From: Mastigocoleus testarum BC008
Lineage (GTDB): Bacteria > Cyanobacteriota > Cyanobacteriia > Cyanobacteriales > Nostocaceae
NCBI RefSeq assembly: GCF_001456025.1
Contig: NZ_LMTZ01000085.1
Span: 191,566 to 255,565, forward strand
DNA: 64,000 nt
Direction of reading: 5' to 3'
Part shown: in pieces, positions 10,134 to 19,239 of the stretch
Position numbering within the stretch: position 1 is the first letter of the stretch
How the letters are laid out: each line of letters starts with the position of its first letter
The notes under the pieces: generated by a model
Told to the model about the DNA's origin: nothing
Databases searched by the model: none
Seen by the model: only the letters and a program-made list of their open reading frames with translations
Program-made: the position numbers and the translations under genes

Positions 10134-11960
10134 TCACAGACTACTAGTCTGCATTTGCGATCGCCAGGAGGTAGCATAAAATCCATCTTGTTTGAGTAAT
10201 TCGTTATGACTACCTGATTCCATAATTTGACCCGATTGCATAACATGAATTATGTCTGCTTGCATTGCAAGGGTAAAGCGATGGGTAATTACAACCGCTG
10301 TACGACCGCGAGCTAAGCTACGAAAACGTTCTAGCCAATCCTGTTCGCTCCAAGGATCCATTGCACTGGTGGGTTCATCCAAAATCATAATTCTGGAACG
10401 TCTAAAAAATGCCCTTGCGAGTGCTAAACGTTGCCATTCTCCCCCACTCAAATCCGTACCTTCTGGAAATAATTTACCCATCATTGTGTTATATCCCGCA
10501 GGTAAACTCGTGATTTTATTGTGAATACCCGATGCAATTGCTGCTGCTTTGATATCTGCTTGGCTTGAGGTGTTGGATATATCACCCAAAGCTATGTTTT
10601 CACTTGCAGTTGTATGGTAGGGAATTGGTGATTGAAATAAAACTGTAATTAATCGACGCCAGTCTTTAACCCGAAAATCGCGCAAGTCGATACCATCTAG
10701 GTCAATGCTTCCCGTATCGGGGTCGTAAAATCTGCATAAAAGCTTGATTAAAGTACTTTTCCCCGCACCATTATCGCCAACGATGGCTACAACTTTTCCT
10801 GCGGGTAAGGTTAAGTCAAAGTTTTTCAATACAGGTTTTTGGGTTCCGGGGTAGGAGAAAGTAACCTGTCGAAACCGAATTCCCCGCTCGAGTACTGATG
10901 GAATGGGAACTGGATGGGGTGGATCGATAATTTTTGGTTGTATCTGTAAGAATTCAAATAAGTTACTTACAAATAAACTGTGACGATAAATTTTTCCTAA
11001 ATTACTAAGAATAGCTTTAACAATATTTTGAGCGCGATTGAATGCTTGGAAAAATAAGGCTAAGTCTCCAAGAGTAAAAATTCCCAGCAAAACTTGTCTT
11101 CCCATCCAAAGCAGTGCACCACCGGTAAGCAGCAATATTAGAATTACTGCACCAAAACGACCTATGGTTTGCTGTTTTAATAACTGAAGTTGTTCAGTCC
11201 GCAATCGCTGACGCAATTTTTGGTAGGAAGATTGAAAATAATTGGCAAAATCAAATAACCTGATTTCTGCTGCAGTAGTATTACTTGTGAGCAGCATATC
11301 GTAATAGGATAGGCGTCGTCGGGTGGTGGTAGTACGTCGCGACCATTTGTATTGGATTTTATTGAGATGAATCAGAATATAAAATGCAGGAACTGCACTA
11401 ACCACTAAACCAATTGGTAACAATAAGCCATAGGGCAGCAAAACAATTATTATTGCCAATAAGGTTATGGTTTTTTGTAGGAGACTACCAATATTTTCCA
11501 ATAGAGCGAGCGATCGCCCACTGGCTTTTTCCCTAGCTCGCTCTAGTTTATCGTTATATTCTGAATATTCATAAAAGCTGTAGTCAACCGTAACCGATTG
11601 TTTGTGGATTAAACCATTAATATAATCTTGTAATAATTCTGACTGAACTGTACGAATCCATTCTGCAGCAGCATTAAAAATTTCTCCCAGCAGCAAAATT
11701 GCAGCCATTAAACCTACTGGTATCAAAATTTGGTAGATATTTGCTGTGGAAGTACCTTTTCCTGCAACTATGACTAAAGTGTTAACTGCTTGGCGGGTTA
11801 GAGCAAGAGAAAAAACAGGTAATAGTCCTTGTAATAGTAATAAAATTATCCAAGCTAAGGTCCAATAACCAGAAGCTTGCCATATCAGTACTAGAATTTT
11901 TCGTAAATCAAATAAAACTTTATTACTATTGCGGAGTTTTTTAAACAACTTCACCTGCAA
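10134..11960 (-). CDS. ABC transporter, fused membrane and ATPase domains (lasso peptide exporter)
   Basis: A 608-residue exporter half-transporter: about six transmembrane helices in residues 20-330, then an ATP-binding domain. The latter has Walker A GDNGAGKST near residue 393, signature LSGGEWQRLALARAF, Walker B IMILDEPTSAMD and the switch ITHRFTLA. It is the D protein of the lasso cluster, expected to export the mature peptide across the inner membrane as a homodimer. There is no N-terminal C39 peptidase domain, which fits leader removal by B2. The start is uncertain: the frame opens with TTG at 11960, and a GTG two codons on is equally possible. Only 25 bases separate it from the kinase gene upstream. 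Confidence 0.9.
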   Translation of the reverse strand: MQVKLFKKLRNSNKVLFDLRKILVLIWQASGYWTLAWIILLLLQGLLPVFSLALTRQAVNTLVIVAGKGTSTANIYQILIPVGLMAAILLLGEIFNAAAEWIRTVQSELLQDYINGLIHKQSVTVDYSFYEYSEYNDKLERAREKASGRSLALLENIGSLLQKTITLLAIIIVLLPYGLLLPIGLVVSAVPAFYILIHLNKIQYKWSRRTTTTRRRLSYYDMLLTSNTTAAEIRLFDFANYFQSSYQKLRQRLRTEQLQLLKQQTIGRFGAVILILLLTGGALLWMGRQVLLGIFTLGDLALFFQAFNRAQNIVKAILSNLGKIYRHSLFVSNLFEFLQIQPKIIDPPHPVPIPSVLERGIRFRQVTFSYPGTQKPVLKNFDLTLPAGKVVAIVGDNGAGKSTLIKLLCRFYDPDTGSIDLDGIDLRDFRVKDWRRLITVLFQSPIPYHTTASENIALGDISNTSSQADIKAAAIASGIHNKITSLPAGYNTMMGKLFPEGTDLSGGEWQRLALARAFFRRSRIMILDEPTSAMDPWSEQDWLERFRSLARGRTAVVITHRFTLAMQADIIHVMQSGQIMESGSHNELLKQDGFYATSWRSQMQTSSL

Positions 11961-11985
11961 TACCTAATTAGTGAATATTAATTAA

Positions 11986-12867
11986 TTAAATAGCTAATAC
12001 TCTTGTATTAACTTGTGTCAAATCATCCTCCACCATTTTGACTAATTTGGGTAAGTCAGTTAGTGAAGGTTTGCGAGTAAAGCGACAAAAACTAACTTTT
12101 TGAATTAACTGACTACACATACTTAAGTGTTTGCTCATGCTTTCCGAACTATCCATGAGATTTATTGCTCGGGTATGGCGTACTAACTCAATAAATGCAT
12201 CTTGGGGTTTGAGATTTTTAATAGCATGTTGTTTTCCTTTAGCTAATACATATATTTTCTGTATATTTAAAGGTTTCTCTTGGAACTTTTGAGTGAAATT
12301 ATATGATAACTTGAGTGATTTATGGGTAACTGAAGATAATTTTTTTGTATCTTCTCCTAAAGAAATTAAAGATTTTGGAAATAGTTTAAAAGATGGATAA
12401 GAAGGTAAAGCTATTGCCGAATTTGGAGTAATTTTGATTGGCATTATATCATCACTCAAAATTCTATAATTATGAGTATAAAAAGTAGCTGCAATTGTAG
12501 ATTTACCACAGCCAGAAGCACCCATAAAAGCAACTGCATTGCCGTTTATTTCCACACAACTTGCATGTATAACTAAAAAACCTCTTTGTCGCAAAATTAC
12601 AGATAAAACAGCTCCAGTTAGAACTATACCCAGTCGATCTATTTCCACGCCTGGCTCTGGGTTAACTAATATTTTTCGTCCATTTTGAATCAGAAATTTA
12701 CCAATTCCGGGTATGCTTCCTTGACAGCGATCGCTACCATTGTGTTCTAATTTCTCATCTGTTTTATTTAAATTGATAAATACATCTGGTTTCCCTTTAG
12801 TTTCAACCAACTGTGGTAAAGGTATTTCCGAAGCAATATTTAAGTTATAAGCTTGATATAATTTCAT
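11986..12867 (-). CDS. HPr kinase-like lasso peptide tailoring kinase
   Basis: A 293-residue protein with the HPr-kinase C-terminal fold: HASCVEI (100-107), P-loop GASGCGKST (116-124) and LSDDIMPIK (137-145). It lacks the N-terminal domain of true HprK. In lasso clusters such as that of paeninodin, homologues phosphorylate a serine of the precursor; the role here is inferred from the motifs and from its place between the precursor and exporter genes. The precursor gene ends 200 bases upstream. Unlike the known substrates, this cluster's precursor ends in Pro, not Ser, so the target residue would have to be internal. Confidence 0.85.
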   Translation of the reverse strand: MKLYQAYNLNIASEIPLPQLVETKGKPDVFINLNKTDEKLEHNGSDRCQGSIPGIGKFLIQNGRKILVNPEPGVEIDRLGIVLTGAVLSVILRQRGFLVIHASCVEINGNAVAFMGASGCGKSTIAATFYTHNYRILSDDIMPIKITPNSAIALPSYPSFKLFPKSLISLGEDTKKLSSVTHKSLKLSYNFTQKFQEKPLNIQKIYVLAKGKQHAIKNLKPQDAFIELVRHTRAINLMDSSESMSKHLSMCSQLIQKVSFCRFTRKPSLTDLPKLVKMVEDDLTQVNTRVLAI

Positions 12868-13067
12868 TAAAAATGATAGTTTGTGTTGTTTTTATGTCAC
12901 TAAAAATATTTGAAGCTAACACAGGGATAAATCAAATATTATTGACATCCCTGCGATATTGAATTCACCCGTTTTATTTAACTCAATTATTCTAAATATT
13001 CATTCTAATTGAGAGTAAATTCATTTTAACTTGATGAATTCATTTAGCTTATTAGTATATTTCGTCC

Positions 13068-13235
13068 TTAAGGCTTATGCTTATCAGAGTCAAAGTCAAT
13101 TGAATCATCACTAGTGCCTACAACAGTACCGTTAAAAATGAGAAAATCTTCAATCTTATCATTACCTAATACTTGAGTAATTGATTCGACATTTCCGTGG
13201 GTAGATAATGTTGGCTTTTTGTACTGTTTCTTCAT
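13068..13235 (-). CDS. Lasso peptide precursor (A gene), 55 residues
   Basis: This short gene encodes MKKQYKKPTLSTHGNVESIT (residues 1-20) and continues to ...DFDSDKHKP (55). Residues Y5, P8, L10, G14 and T20 match exactly the lasso leader motif YxxPxLxxxGxxxxxT that RRE proteins bind. A strong ribosome site AAGGAG sits 8 bases before the ATG. The core is ambiguous. Starting at G36 gives 20 residues with a ring-closing Asp at position 8 or 9; starting at G40 gives 16 residues with Asp at position 8. Neither Gly has the usual Thr at -2. There is no Cys, so a class II lasso would be expected. It sits between the cyclase and the kinase genes. Confidence 0.9.
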   Translation of the reverse strand: MKKQYKKPTLSTHGNVESITQVLGNDKIEDFLIFNGTVVGTSDDSIDFDSDKHKP

Positions 13236-13409
13236 CAGAAAATCTCCTTTTCAATTTAAAGTTTAAGTTTGTTTGGTTTGCTTTCGCATACACCTCTGAT
13301 GCTTGGACTTACGGTATAGCTAAATGATGGAAAATATATAAATCAGGGAAATAAAGCTAAAACCTGCCAAGAAATATTGATGATTGAAACTTGTTAAGAA
13401 TTACGATTT

Positions 13410-15680
13410 CTACGATGAAACTTGTTTATGTTCTAGCCACAGGGCGAGAATTACCGTTTTCCAAACTGTCATGCAATCCTGATCGCTTGCTTTTTTACCT
13501 GTTGAAATTAGGCGCTGATACGAGCTTTCTAAAAAATCCATATTGATGTAATTTTCCAGATTTGCTACTTTCTCTGACATTACTTGTTCAAGGATTTGGC
13601 GATCGCGTACTAGCAAACCATCAATAAAGTTAGGTCCTAAATCTGCTTTTCCTCCGCGCCATTGAACTTTTTCTGGCAAAATACCTGTTAAAGCACGACG
13701 CATTACTATCCGTCCAAAACCTCCAGCTAATTTTTGCTCTGCAGGTAATGCAAGACAAAATTCAATCAGCCTTTTATCCATAAATGGATGTCTTGCTTCG
13801 ATAGAAAACCTCGCAGCATATTGGTCAATCTGTTCTAAGGTGTAAGCTAATATCCCTTGGTTAAGACTGCAGTAATGTTCTTCTCTAAGGTTGGTAAACT
13901 GCTTTGTAGAGGAATTTAGTTTCTGGATGCGCTCTGATAAACCGATTCGACGGGAAAATTTTTCTTTAACTAAAGGGTTAATAGATTTATCCGAAATATC
14001 CCCGACGGAATTATCTACAAAACTCTGATAAAGTTTTTCCAGTCGCAGTTTGGGGATAAATTTAGTTATTGGGTTAGTTCTTAAATTTAATTTTGAATTT
14101 AATTTTGAATTTAATTTTGAATTTGATTTTGAATTTAATCTTGAATTTGATATTAAGCTTGTAATTAAAGGCTTCACTCCATAACGAATAATTAATTGCT
14201 TGCGCGAACCACCAAACTCTTTGTGAATCTTCCCAACTACAGATAAAAAGCCGAACCAGCGCCAATCTCGAGCTAAATTTTGGAGATATGGTAAACAGTG
14301 GGTGCGAAATATGCGGTAAGCTTCCCCACCGAAATGCTTGCTAATAGCTTTAGATTCCTGAATACAAGTTTCCCATTTTCCTTGATAAGCCAGTTCGCTT
14401 AATCTTTTCGTTCCATGACTAACTGTAGTATCCCCATCAAAACCATCGAGACTAATACGTAACCCTAATTCATTAATCTTATGATTCAATTGCCAAGGAT
14501 AAAAATGGGAGGGACCGAGTAAGGCTTCATCTTCATATTCAAAAATACTACTCAGATTTGATAAGGGACTAAACCGATCACCCCAAACATAGTGGGGTAT
14601 TACTCCTTCTTGTTCTAATACTGCGTTAATAAAAGGACTTTCATCGCATTCGGTAACTTTTTCAAAAATACTTGATATTGTATGAAGTTTATTATCTGTA
14701 ATTCTTTTATTATCAGCGGGAGAATCTTCAGTCCTAGTTAATAAATCCCGTGCAACACAAGTTACAGCAGAAGAATCCAACCCTCCACTCAAATGACTAA
14801 CGATCGGAAAAGCACTACGCAAACGACAGCGCACAGCTTCTGTAAAAATCCTCTTAAACTCCCGAGCATACTCTTCTTCAGAGGATAATTTGATTTCTCT
14901 GTTACGATCGAGTTCCCAGTATTGACGAATACGAATTCCATTGGGACTTACAACCATACTATGGGCTGGGGGTAAACGCCAAATGTCTTTGTAAGTGGTG
15001 ATCGCTTTATCTTCCATCATCAATGTTAAATAGTCACCAATTCTAGTTTCATTTAGCCGACATGGAACTTGAGGAAGAGATAAAAGAGCTTTGATTTCCG
15101 AAGCAAAAACAAATATTTGATCGGATTGATAATAATAAAAAGGTTTGACTCCAAAATGGTCTCTCACACAAAATAGAGTCTGTTTAGATCCATCCCAAAG
15201 TGCAAAAGCAAAGTCACCAATAAGATACTCCGGACAATCTTCACCCCATTTTTTGTAAGCTTCTAAAATTAACTGGCTATCTGTAACTAGTTTCAAACCA
15301 GAGTCATTTTGATTTAATGGGCGATCGCTCGGGGAATCATAGCAGTCACCATAATTTTTAGGAAATTTTTCTGTTCCCCGTTCCCCGTTCCCCGTTCCCT
15401 TGAAACCATCTAAACTTAATTGAGAAATTAACTCTTCACGATTGTCGATGCGCGCATCTGCTGCGATCGCTAAATTCCTAACTCGATCTACCAAAGGTTG
15501 TTTTTCAATTAGGGATTCTGGAGTCGTCCACAACATTCGATGTCCCAAACCGATATCTCCATCAACCCAGATATCTGCACCGTCTGGTCCTCGATGGGCT
15601 AAAGTATTCAACATCAGAACTAAATCTGCGCAGTCTAATGGCGAATTATCAAGGTACTTTATACCTGCAATAGCGCTCAT
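13410..15680 (-). CDS. Lasso cyclase, asparagine synthase-like (C protein)
   Basis: A 756-residue asparagine-synthetase-B homologue that adenylates the Asp/Glu side chain of the core and closes the lasso ring. It begins MSAIAGI, lacking the Cys2 nucleophile of true glutamine-dependent synthetases, as expected for lasso cyclases. The ATP-binding PP-loop SHLSGGLDSSAV is near residue 297, and RHPFMDKRLIEF and the C-terminal WRGGKADLG are present. Two low-complexity insertions are unusual: a heptamer-derived GTGNGERGTEK around residues 93-104 and an NSKL tetrapeptide repeat at about 509-533. The start codon overlaps the stop of the B2 gene by four bases (ATGA), which indicates translational coupling. 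Confidence 0.93.
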   Translation of the reverse strand: MSAIAGIKYLDNSPLDCADLVLMLNTLAHRGPDGADIWVDGDIGLGHRMLWTTPESLIEKQPLVDRVRNLAIAADARIDNREELISQLSLDGFKGTGNGERGTEKFPKNYGDCYDSPSDRPLNQNDSGLKLVTDSQLILEAYKKWGEDCPEYLIGDFAFALWDGSKQTLFCVRDHFGVKPFYYYQSDQIFVFASEIKALLSLPQVPCRLNETRIGDYLTLMMEDKAITTYKDIWRLPPAHSMVVSPNGIRIRQYWELDRNREIKLSSEEEYAREFKRIFTEAVRCRLRSAFPIVSHLSGGLDSSAVTCVARDLLTRTEDSPADNKRITDNKLHTISSIFEKVTECDESPFINAVLEQEGVIPHYVWGDRFSPLSNLSSIFEYEDEALLGPSHFYPWQLNHKINELGLRISLDGFDGDTTVSHGTKRLSELAYQGKWETCIQESKAISKHFGGEAYRIFRTHCLPYLQNLARDWRWFGFLSVVGKIHKEFGGSRKQLIIRYGVKPLITSLISNSRLNSKSNSKLNSKLNSKLNLRTNPITKFIPKLRLEKLYQSFVDNSVGDISDKSINPLVKEKFSRRIGLSERIQKLNSSTKQFTNLREEHYCSLNQGILAYTLEQIDQYAARFSIEARHPFMDKRLIEFCLALPAEQKLAGGFGRIVMRRALTGILPEKVQWRGGKADLGPNFIDGLLVRDRQILEQVMSEKVANLENYINMDFLESSYQRLISTGKKASDQDCMTVWKTVILALWLEHKQVSS
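14080..14153. repeat. 12-bp in-frame repeat inside the lasso cyclase gene
   Basis: A run of near-identical 12-base units (TTGAATTTAATT) on the plus strand. Read on the minus strand it encodes repeated Asn-Ser-Lys-Leu. The unit length keeps the frame, so copy-number change would alter only linker length in the cyclase. Confidence 0.85.
15371..15401. repeat. Heptameric STRR (TTCCCCG) inside the lasso cyclase gene
   Basis: About four copies of the heptamer GTTCCCC lie within the glutaminase-like domain of the cyclase. On the coding strand they read GGGGAAC, a typical Nostocales short tandem repeat. Seven bases are not a multiple of three, so gain or loss of one copy would shift the frame. Confidence 0.85.
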
Positions 15681-16114
15681 TGCTTGACTCCTTCAAGTGA
15701 CGATAGTGGAATAAAGCGGGAAATATTCCTGATATTTCCAATCGCTATTACACCTCCAACTTCAACCCAAGCATGAGCTTCCAGGTTTCCTTGTGCTGTT
15801 TTGGCGACACCGATTTGTAATTTTGACGTATGTCCGTAACGTTTCATCAAGACCTGGGTAGTTAATGCTCGTGCGAGACATTTACATTTGATTCCAGGAA
15901 TACGGCTACTTACAGCGTTAACCGACCACAAAATTTTTCTGACTGATAATCTGACGGTGTTATTTTGCTGACTAAATTGGTCGAGCAGTTTTAACAATCT
16001 TTGAAAAGGTAATAACAACAGTCCCAAACGGATAGCTGCAATTAAAATTGATGTCATCAATAAGACTTTGCGCTCTTTATATCCTGTTTTAAGTAACTGA
16101 TACAGTTGTTTCAT
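15677..16114 (-). CDS. Lasso peptide biosynthesis B2 protein (leader peptidase)
   Basis: A 145-residue transglutaminase-like cysteine protease that removes the leader from the lasso precursor. The diagnostic features are the cysteine motif IKCKCLARALTTQVLM (C79 is the likely nucleophile) and the histidine motif EAHAWVEVGG (H114). The third, acidic residue of the triad is not obvious: IGNIRN stands where an Asp is often found. A hydrophobic N-terminal stretch (residues 18-38) may anchor it to the membrane. It overlaps the cyclase gene by ATGA and lies 329 bases after the B1 gene. Confidence 0.9.
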   Translation of the reverse strand: MKQLYQLLKTGYKERKVLLMTSILIAAIRLGLLLLPFQRLLKLLDQFSQQNNTVRLSVRKILWSVNAVSSRIPGIKCKCLARALTTQVLMKRYGHTSKLQIGVAKTAQGNLEAHAWVEVGGVIAIGNIRNISRFIPLSSLEGVKQ

Positions 16115-16324
16115 AGAACCTTGCAGAGCTTGGAAATTTATTCCTTATAGGGTAGGGTAAAAAAATCTTTGGAAAAGCAAATGGGACAGATTTTATCTAT
16201 CAACTTGTATTGGAATTTCCTTCGCTGTAGGTCATAGCACTACGCAATAAAGTTAGGATATCGGTAAATCCTAAAAGCTATGATTTGTAAACTTTCGATC
16301 ACCCTATGGGCGCGGTCTATTTTG

Positions 16325-16443
16325 CTAGCATTAGCGTGACTTTAGTCATACGCGTAGCGCGTTCTCAGCGTGTCCGTAGGACATACGCATGACTTTTGAC
16401 TTACTCTTACGAGAAGACTGACGCCAATGACTTGCGCGCAGCG
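16325..16443. repeat. Interspersed palindromic repeat between B1 and B2
   Basis: The 329-base spacer between B1 and B2 contains GC-richer DNA with GCGTAGCGCG and the imperfect palindrome GCGTGTCCGTAGGACATACGC (quoted as two halves around CGTAG). This belongs to a type of dispersed repeat seen again near 52.2 and 54.3 kb. It splits an otherwise compact operon. Confidence 0.65.
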
Positions 16444-16755
16444 TTATGCTTGTTGATTATTAATTTCTATTAGTCCTACTTTTGTAAGTTCCTGGAGTAG
16501 TTCCTTTAGGTCGCGATCGCACTGCTGAAAATCTACCTCATACTCTTCCAAAAGAATTGTTCTAACATCACCAACAGGTTTTGGGTTTTGAATGAGATTC
16601 CAAATTTTTGCTGCGACTTCATTCAAACCATGATAAACCCCTGATTTGAGATTGAGAATAATAGCTTCTCCCCCCAGGTCAGAAGAAATTTGTTCTTTTG
16701 TTGCTGATACTATCGAGCTATCATCTATTAGGCTATTTTGTTTATTCAAATTCAT
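16444..16755 (-). CDS. PqqD-like RRE protein (lasso B1)
   Basis: A 103-residue RiPP recognition element of the PqqD family. It binds the precursor leader and presents it to the B2 protease. The family pattern is clear: QISSDLGGEAIILNLKSGVY, then HGLNEVAAKIWNLIQ and the C-terminal winged-helix part LKELLQELTKVGLIEI. Length and sequence match stand-alone B1 proteins of cyanobacterial lasso clusters. It is the first gene of the minus-strand cluster, so the cluster promoter should lie in the roughly 945-base spacer upstream. No strong ribosome site is visible before the ATG. Confidence 0.92.
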   Translation of the reverse strand: MNLNKQNSLIDDSSIVSATKEQISSDLGGEAIILNLKSGVYHGLNEVAAKIWNLIQNPKPVGDVRTILLEEYEVDFQQCDRDLKELLQELTKVGLIEINNQQA

Positions 16756-17700
16756 ACTTTTAACTTTAATACGCTATCTTTTACTACTAGGAATCACAAA
16801 ACTATTCACTTTCAGATAAATTTAAATTCAAATAAATTTAAATCCTAGAAGGATTAAATTTTAGAAAAGTTAACTTCTAGAAACTTTGAAATCTAAGAAA
16901 TTTTCAATCTAAAAAATTTTAACTCTAAAAAATTTAACTCTAGAATAGCTAAACCTTAAGGAATTAAGTCCGAGCAGAATTGAATTTAAAATACTGAACT
17001 CAATAAAAATTGGGTACACAAAAGGTAATGTAGCGTAACAAGGAACAACAAAAACTATTGGTAGAACACAAGGAATTAGACCTACAATATTTTCGATTTA
17101 ATCCTCAATCCCTTAACCCCAATCCCATAAGCATGACTAAAAACGTAAAATATTGAAAACACCCAGATTTGATACAAAATAATTTTGCTACTCAAAATTC
17201 TATATTCAAAAATTTCTGAATAGTTAGCTTTACAAACAAATGGTAAAGCTAAAACTCTTTCTCCTGTATCAAACAATTTAGAAAGGCAAAATTTTAAGTT
17301 TAATTTTACTCTCAGGGTAGACTTTTATATGCAATCTTTCTACTTAAAAACTAGCCGAATTTGAGAAACCCTAGAAATTATGTATATGATATTTGTGTAT
17401 TTACTAATACATCTAAACAGTAGTATACATACGCTTAGTTGATTAATACATTAGCTTTATCAAAAAAACATAATTTTAGATAATTTTGCCATCGGATAAA
17501 TACATGCTATTTTCGTATTTTCAATATCAAGTTAACTATCTAACAACGTAGACTTTGTCGAAAATTGTAACTCTAACAACAAGTTTTATTTTCGGGGAAA
17601 ATTAATTTCTTAACCCTAACTTTATATTAATCCCTGAGAATTAGTAACTATAAACACTGAGCAATGGTAGAAAAACTTATCTCTGATACATCAACAGTAT
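16756..17700. other. Spacer between crtH and the lasso cluster
   Basis: 945 bases, very AT-rich. Bases 16819-16950 hold degenerate direct repeats built on AAATTTAA and TCTAGAA/TCTAAAA units. A 64-codon minus-strand frame at 17082-17276 lacks convincing protein features. The promoter of the lasso cluster is expected here but was not located. Confidence 0.6.
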
Positions 17701-19239
17701 TTATACTTGTTTTAGTCGCAAGTCCGCAGCAATACGATGAGCGCATGCGAAACCAGAAAACGCTACAGCATTTAAACCTTGACCAGGGAAAGTACTATCC
17801 CCCACACAGTAAAGTCCTGGAATTACCGTTCTATTAAATGGCATTTTCAGCAAACCTGGTAATTTTTTCCGGGGAATGGGACCATAGGTACCATCCACCC
17901 GACCCAAAAATCGACGGTGACTGCGTGGTGTTCCAACTTCCATATAATCTAAGCCAGCTTCCAAACCTGGAAAAAGTGTTTCTAACCTTGCAAGGATTCG
18001 CCAAGCAGCAGCTTCTTTTTTCTCTTGGTATTCAGCATCAGTTAAACCAGACCAATGATTAATTAAATCTGGAGTAAATGAATGAATTATATGATAACCA
18101 TTCGGCGCTAAGCTCGGATCCAGCAAAGTGGGAATCGAGACAAAAATAGTACCTTCCGGAACTCTCATTTCGTCCCATTCTAAGAGCAAAATATGATGAC
18201 ATTCCGTTCCCGGTGGAAGAACTTCTGCTTTTACCCCCAAATGTATACTCAAAAAACTGGGTGATTTTTCATAGGCTTCCTGCCATTTTTTCTCAGTAAC
18301 TGGCAATTCGATCTGTGGTAATAATTTCTCAAAAGTATCCCAGCGGGTAGCATTGGAGACGATGCGACGAGCATAGTAACTTTTACCATTTGCTAACTCT
18401 ACGCCTATTGCTTGACCTTTGTCTGTGATAATTTGCTTAACTTTAGCGTTGTATTGTATTTGACCACCAATCTCAGTCAAACCTTTTACTAGCTTTTCGG
18501 CGATTTGTCCAACTCCCCCCTTAGGATAATTAACACCACCATAATGTCGGTCAGAAAATACCATTCCAGCATTAATCATTGGTGTCATTTGTGCGGGAAC
18601 TGCAGACCAGCAGTAACATTCCATGTCAATAAATTTTAATAGTAGGGGATCTTTAATGTAACGACGTGCTACGTCCCCTGCATTTAGAGGTAAGTTTCTT
18701 AAAAGACCGAAGCAAGCAAAAGGATTGCGGAGAAATACCCTCATTAAATAACTTGGTTCTTCCAAAGAAAGTAATTCTATTTGATTAAGACAATTGAATA
18801 CCCCCCAGCATCGATTGTAAAATTGCTTTACCCCTTTTTTTTCATCGGGAAAATACGTAATTAAGTGTCGTAAAAATCTTCGATAGTCCCGGTGTACCTT
18901 TATGTCTAATCCATTTGGAAGATGATAGTGAACCTGAACGGGATCGGGGATTGTTTCTTGACTGACACCAACAGCTGCAAGAGCGCGAGTTAGTAAATTT
19001 GTGGTCCCCTTCTGACCGAAGCCAAAAATCATGGAAGCCCCGACATCAAATCGATATTCTTCCCTTTGAAAATAACCTGCACTTCCTCCAGGGATGATGT
19101 ACTTTTCCAGCACCAAAACCTTTGCACCTTTTGCTGCTAGCTGAGTTGCTGTTACTAATCCACCAATACCGGAACCGACAACTATGACATCAAATGTAGA
19201 ATTTACCCCAAATCCTTGAGCATCAGACCGGTGAATCAT
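17701..19239 (-). CDS. crtH: Carotenoid (prolycopene) isomerase CrtH
   Basis: A 512-residue FAD-dependent carotenoid isomerase, which converts poly-cis carotenoids (prolycopene) to the all-trans form after desaturation by CrtP/CrtQ. The dinucleotide-binding motif is VIVVGSGIGGLVTATQLA (residues 18-35), followed by LVLEKYIIPGGSAGYF. DVGASMIFGFGQKGTTNLL and the C-terminal GLYCVGDSTFPGQGLNAVAF are family hallmarks. The length matches CrtH/CRTISO. It stands alone on the minus strand with spacers on both sides. A phytoene desaturase is excluded by the isomerase-specific central sequence, though the two families are related. Confidence 0.92.
   Translation of the reverse strand: MIHRSDAQGFGVNSTFDVIVVGSGIGGLVTATQLAAKGAKVLVLEKYIIPGGSAGYFQREEYRFDVGASMIFGFGQKGTTNLLTRALAAVGVSQETIPDPVQVHYHLPNGLDIKVHRDYRRFLRHLITYFPDEKKGVKQFYNRCWGVFNCLNQIELLSLEEPSYLMRVFLRNPFACFGLLRNLPLNAGDVARRYIKDPLLLKFIDMECYCWSAVPAQMTPMINAGMVFSDRHYGGVNYPKGGVGQIAEKLVKGLTEIGGQIQYNAKVKQIITDKGQAIGVELANGKSYYARRIVSNATRWDTFEKLLPQIELPVTEKKWQEAYEKSPSFLSIHLGVKAEVLPPGTECHHILLLEWDEMRVPEGTIFVSIPTLLDPSLAPNGYHIIHSFTPDLINHWSGLTDAEYQEKKEAAAWRILARLETLFPGLEAGLDYMEVGTPRSHRRFLGRVDGTYGPIPRKKLPGLLKMPFNRTVIPGLYCVGDSTFPGQGLNAVAFSGFACAHRIAADLRLKQV

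Noticed and set aside
17082..17276. 64-codon minus-strand frame upstream of the lasso cluster, considered as a second precursor
   Set aside because: No leader motif, no ribosome site, and a hydrophobic composition unlike a RiPP precursor.
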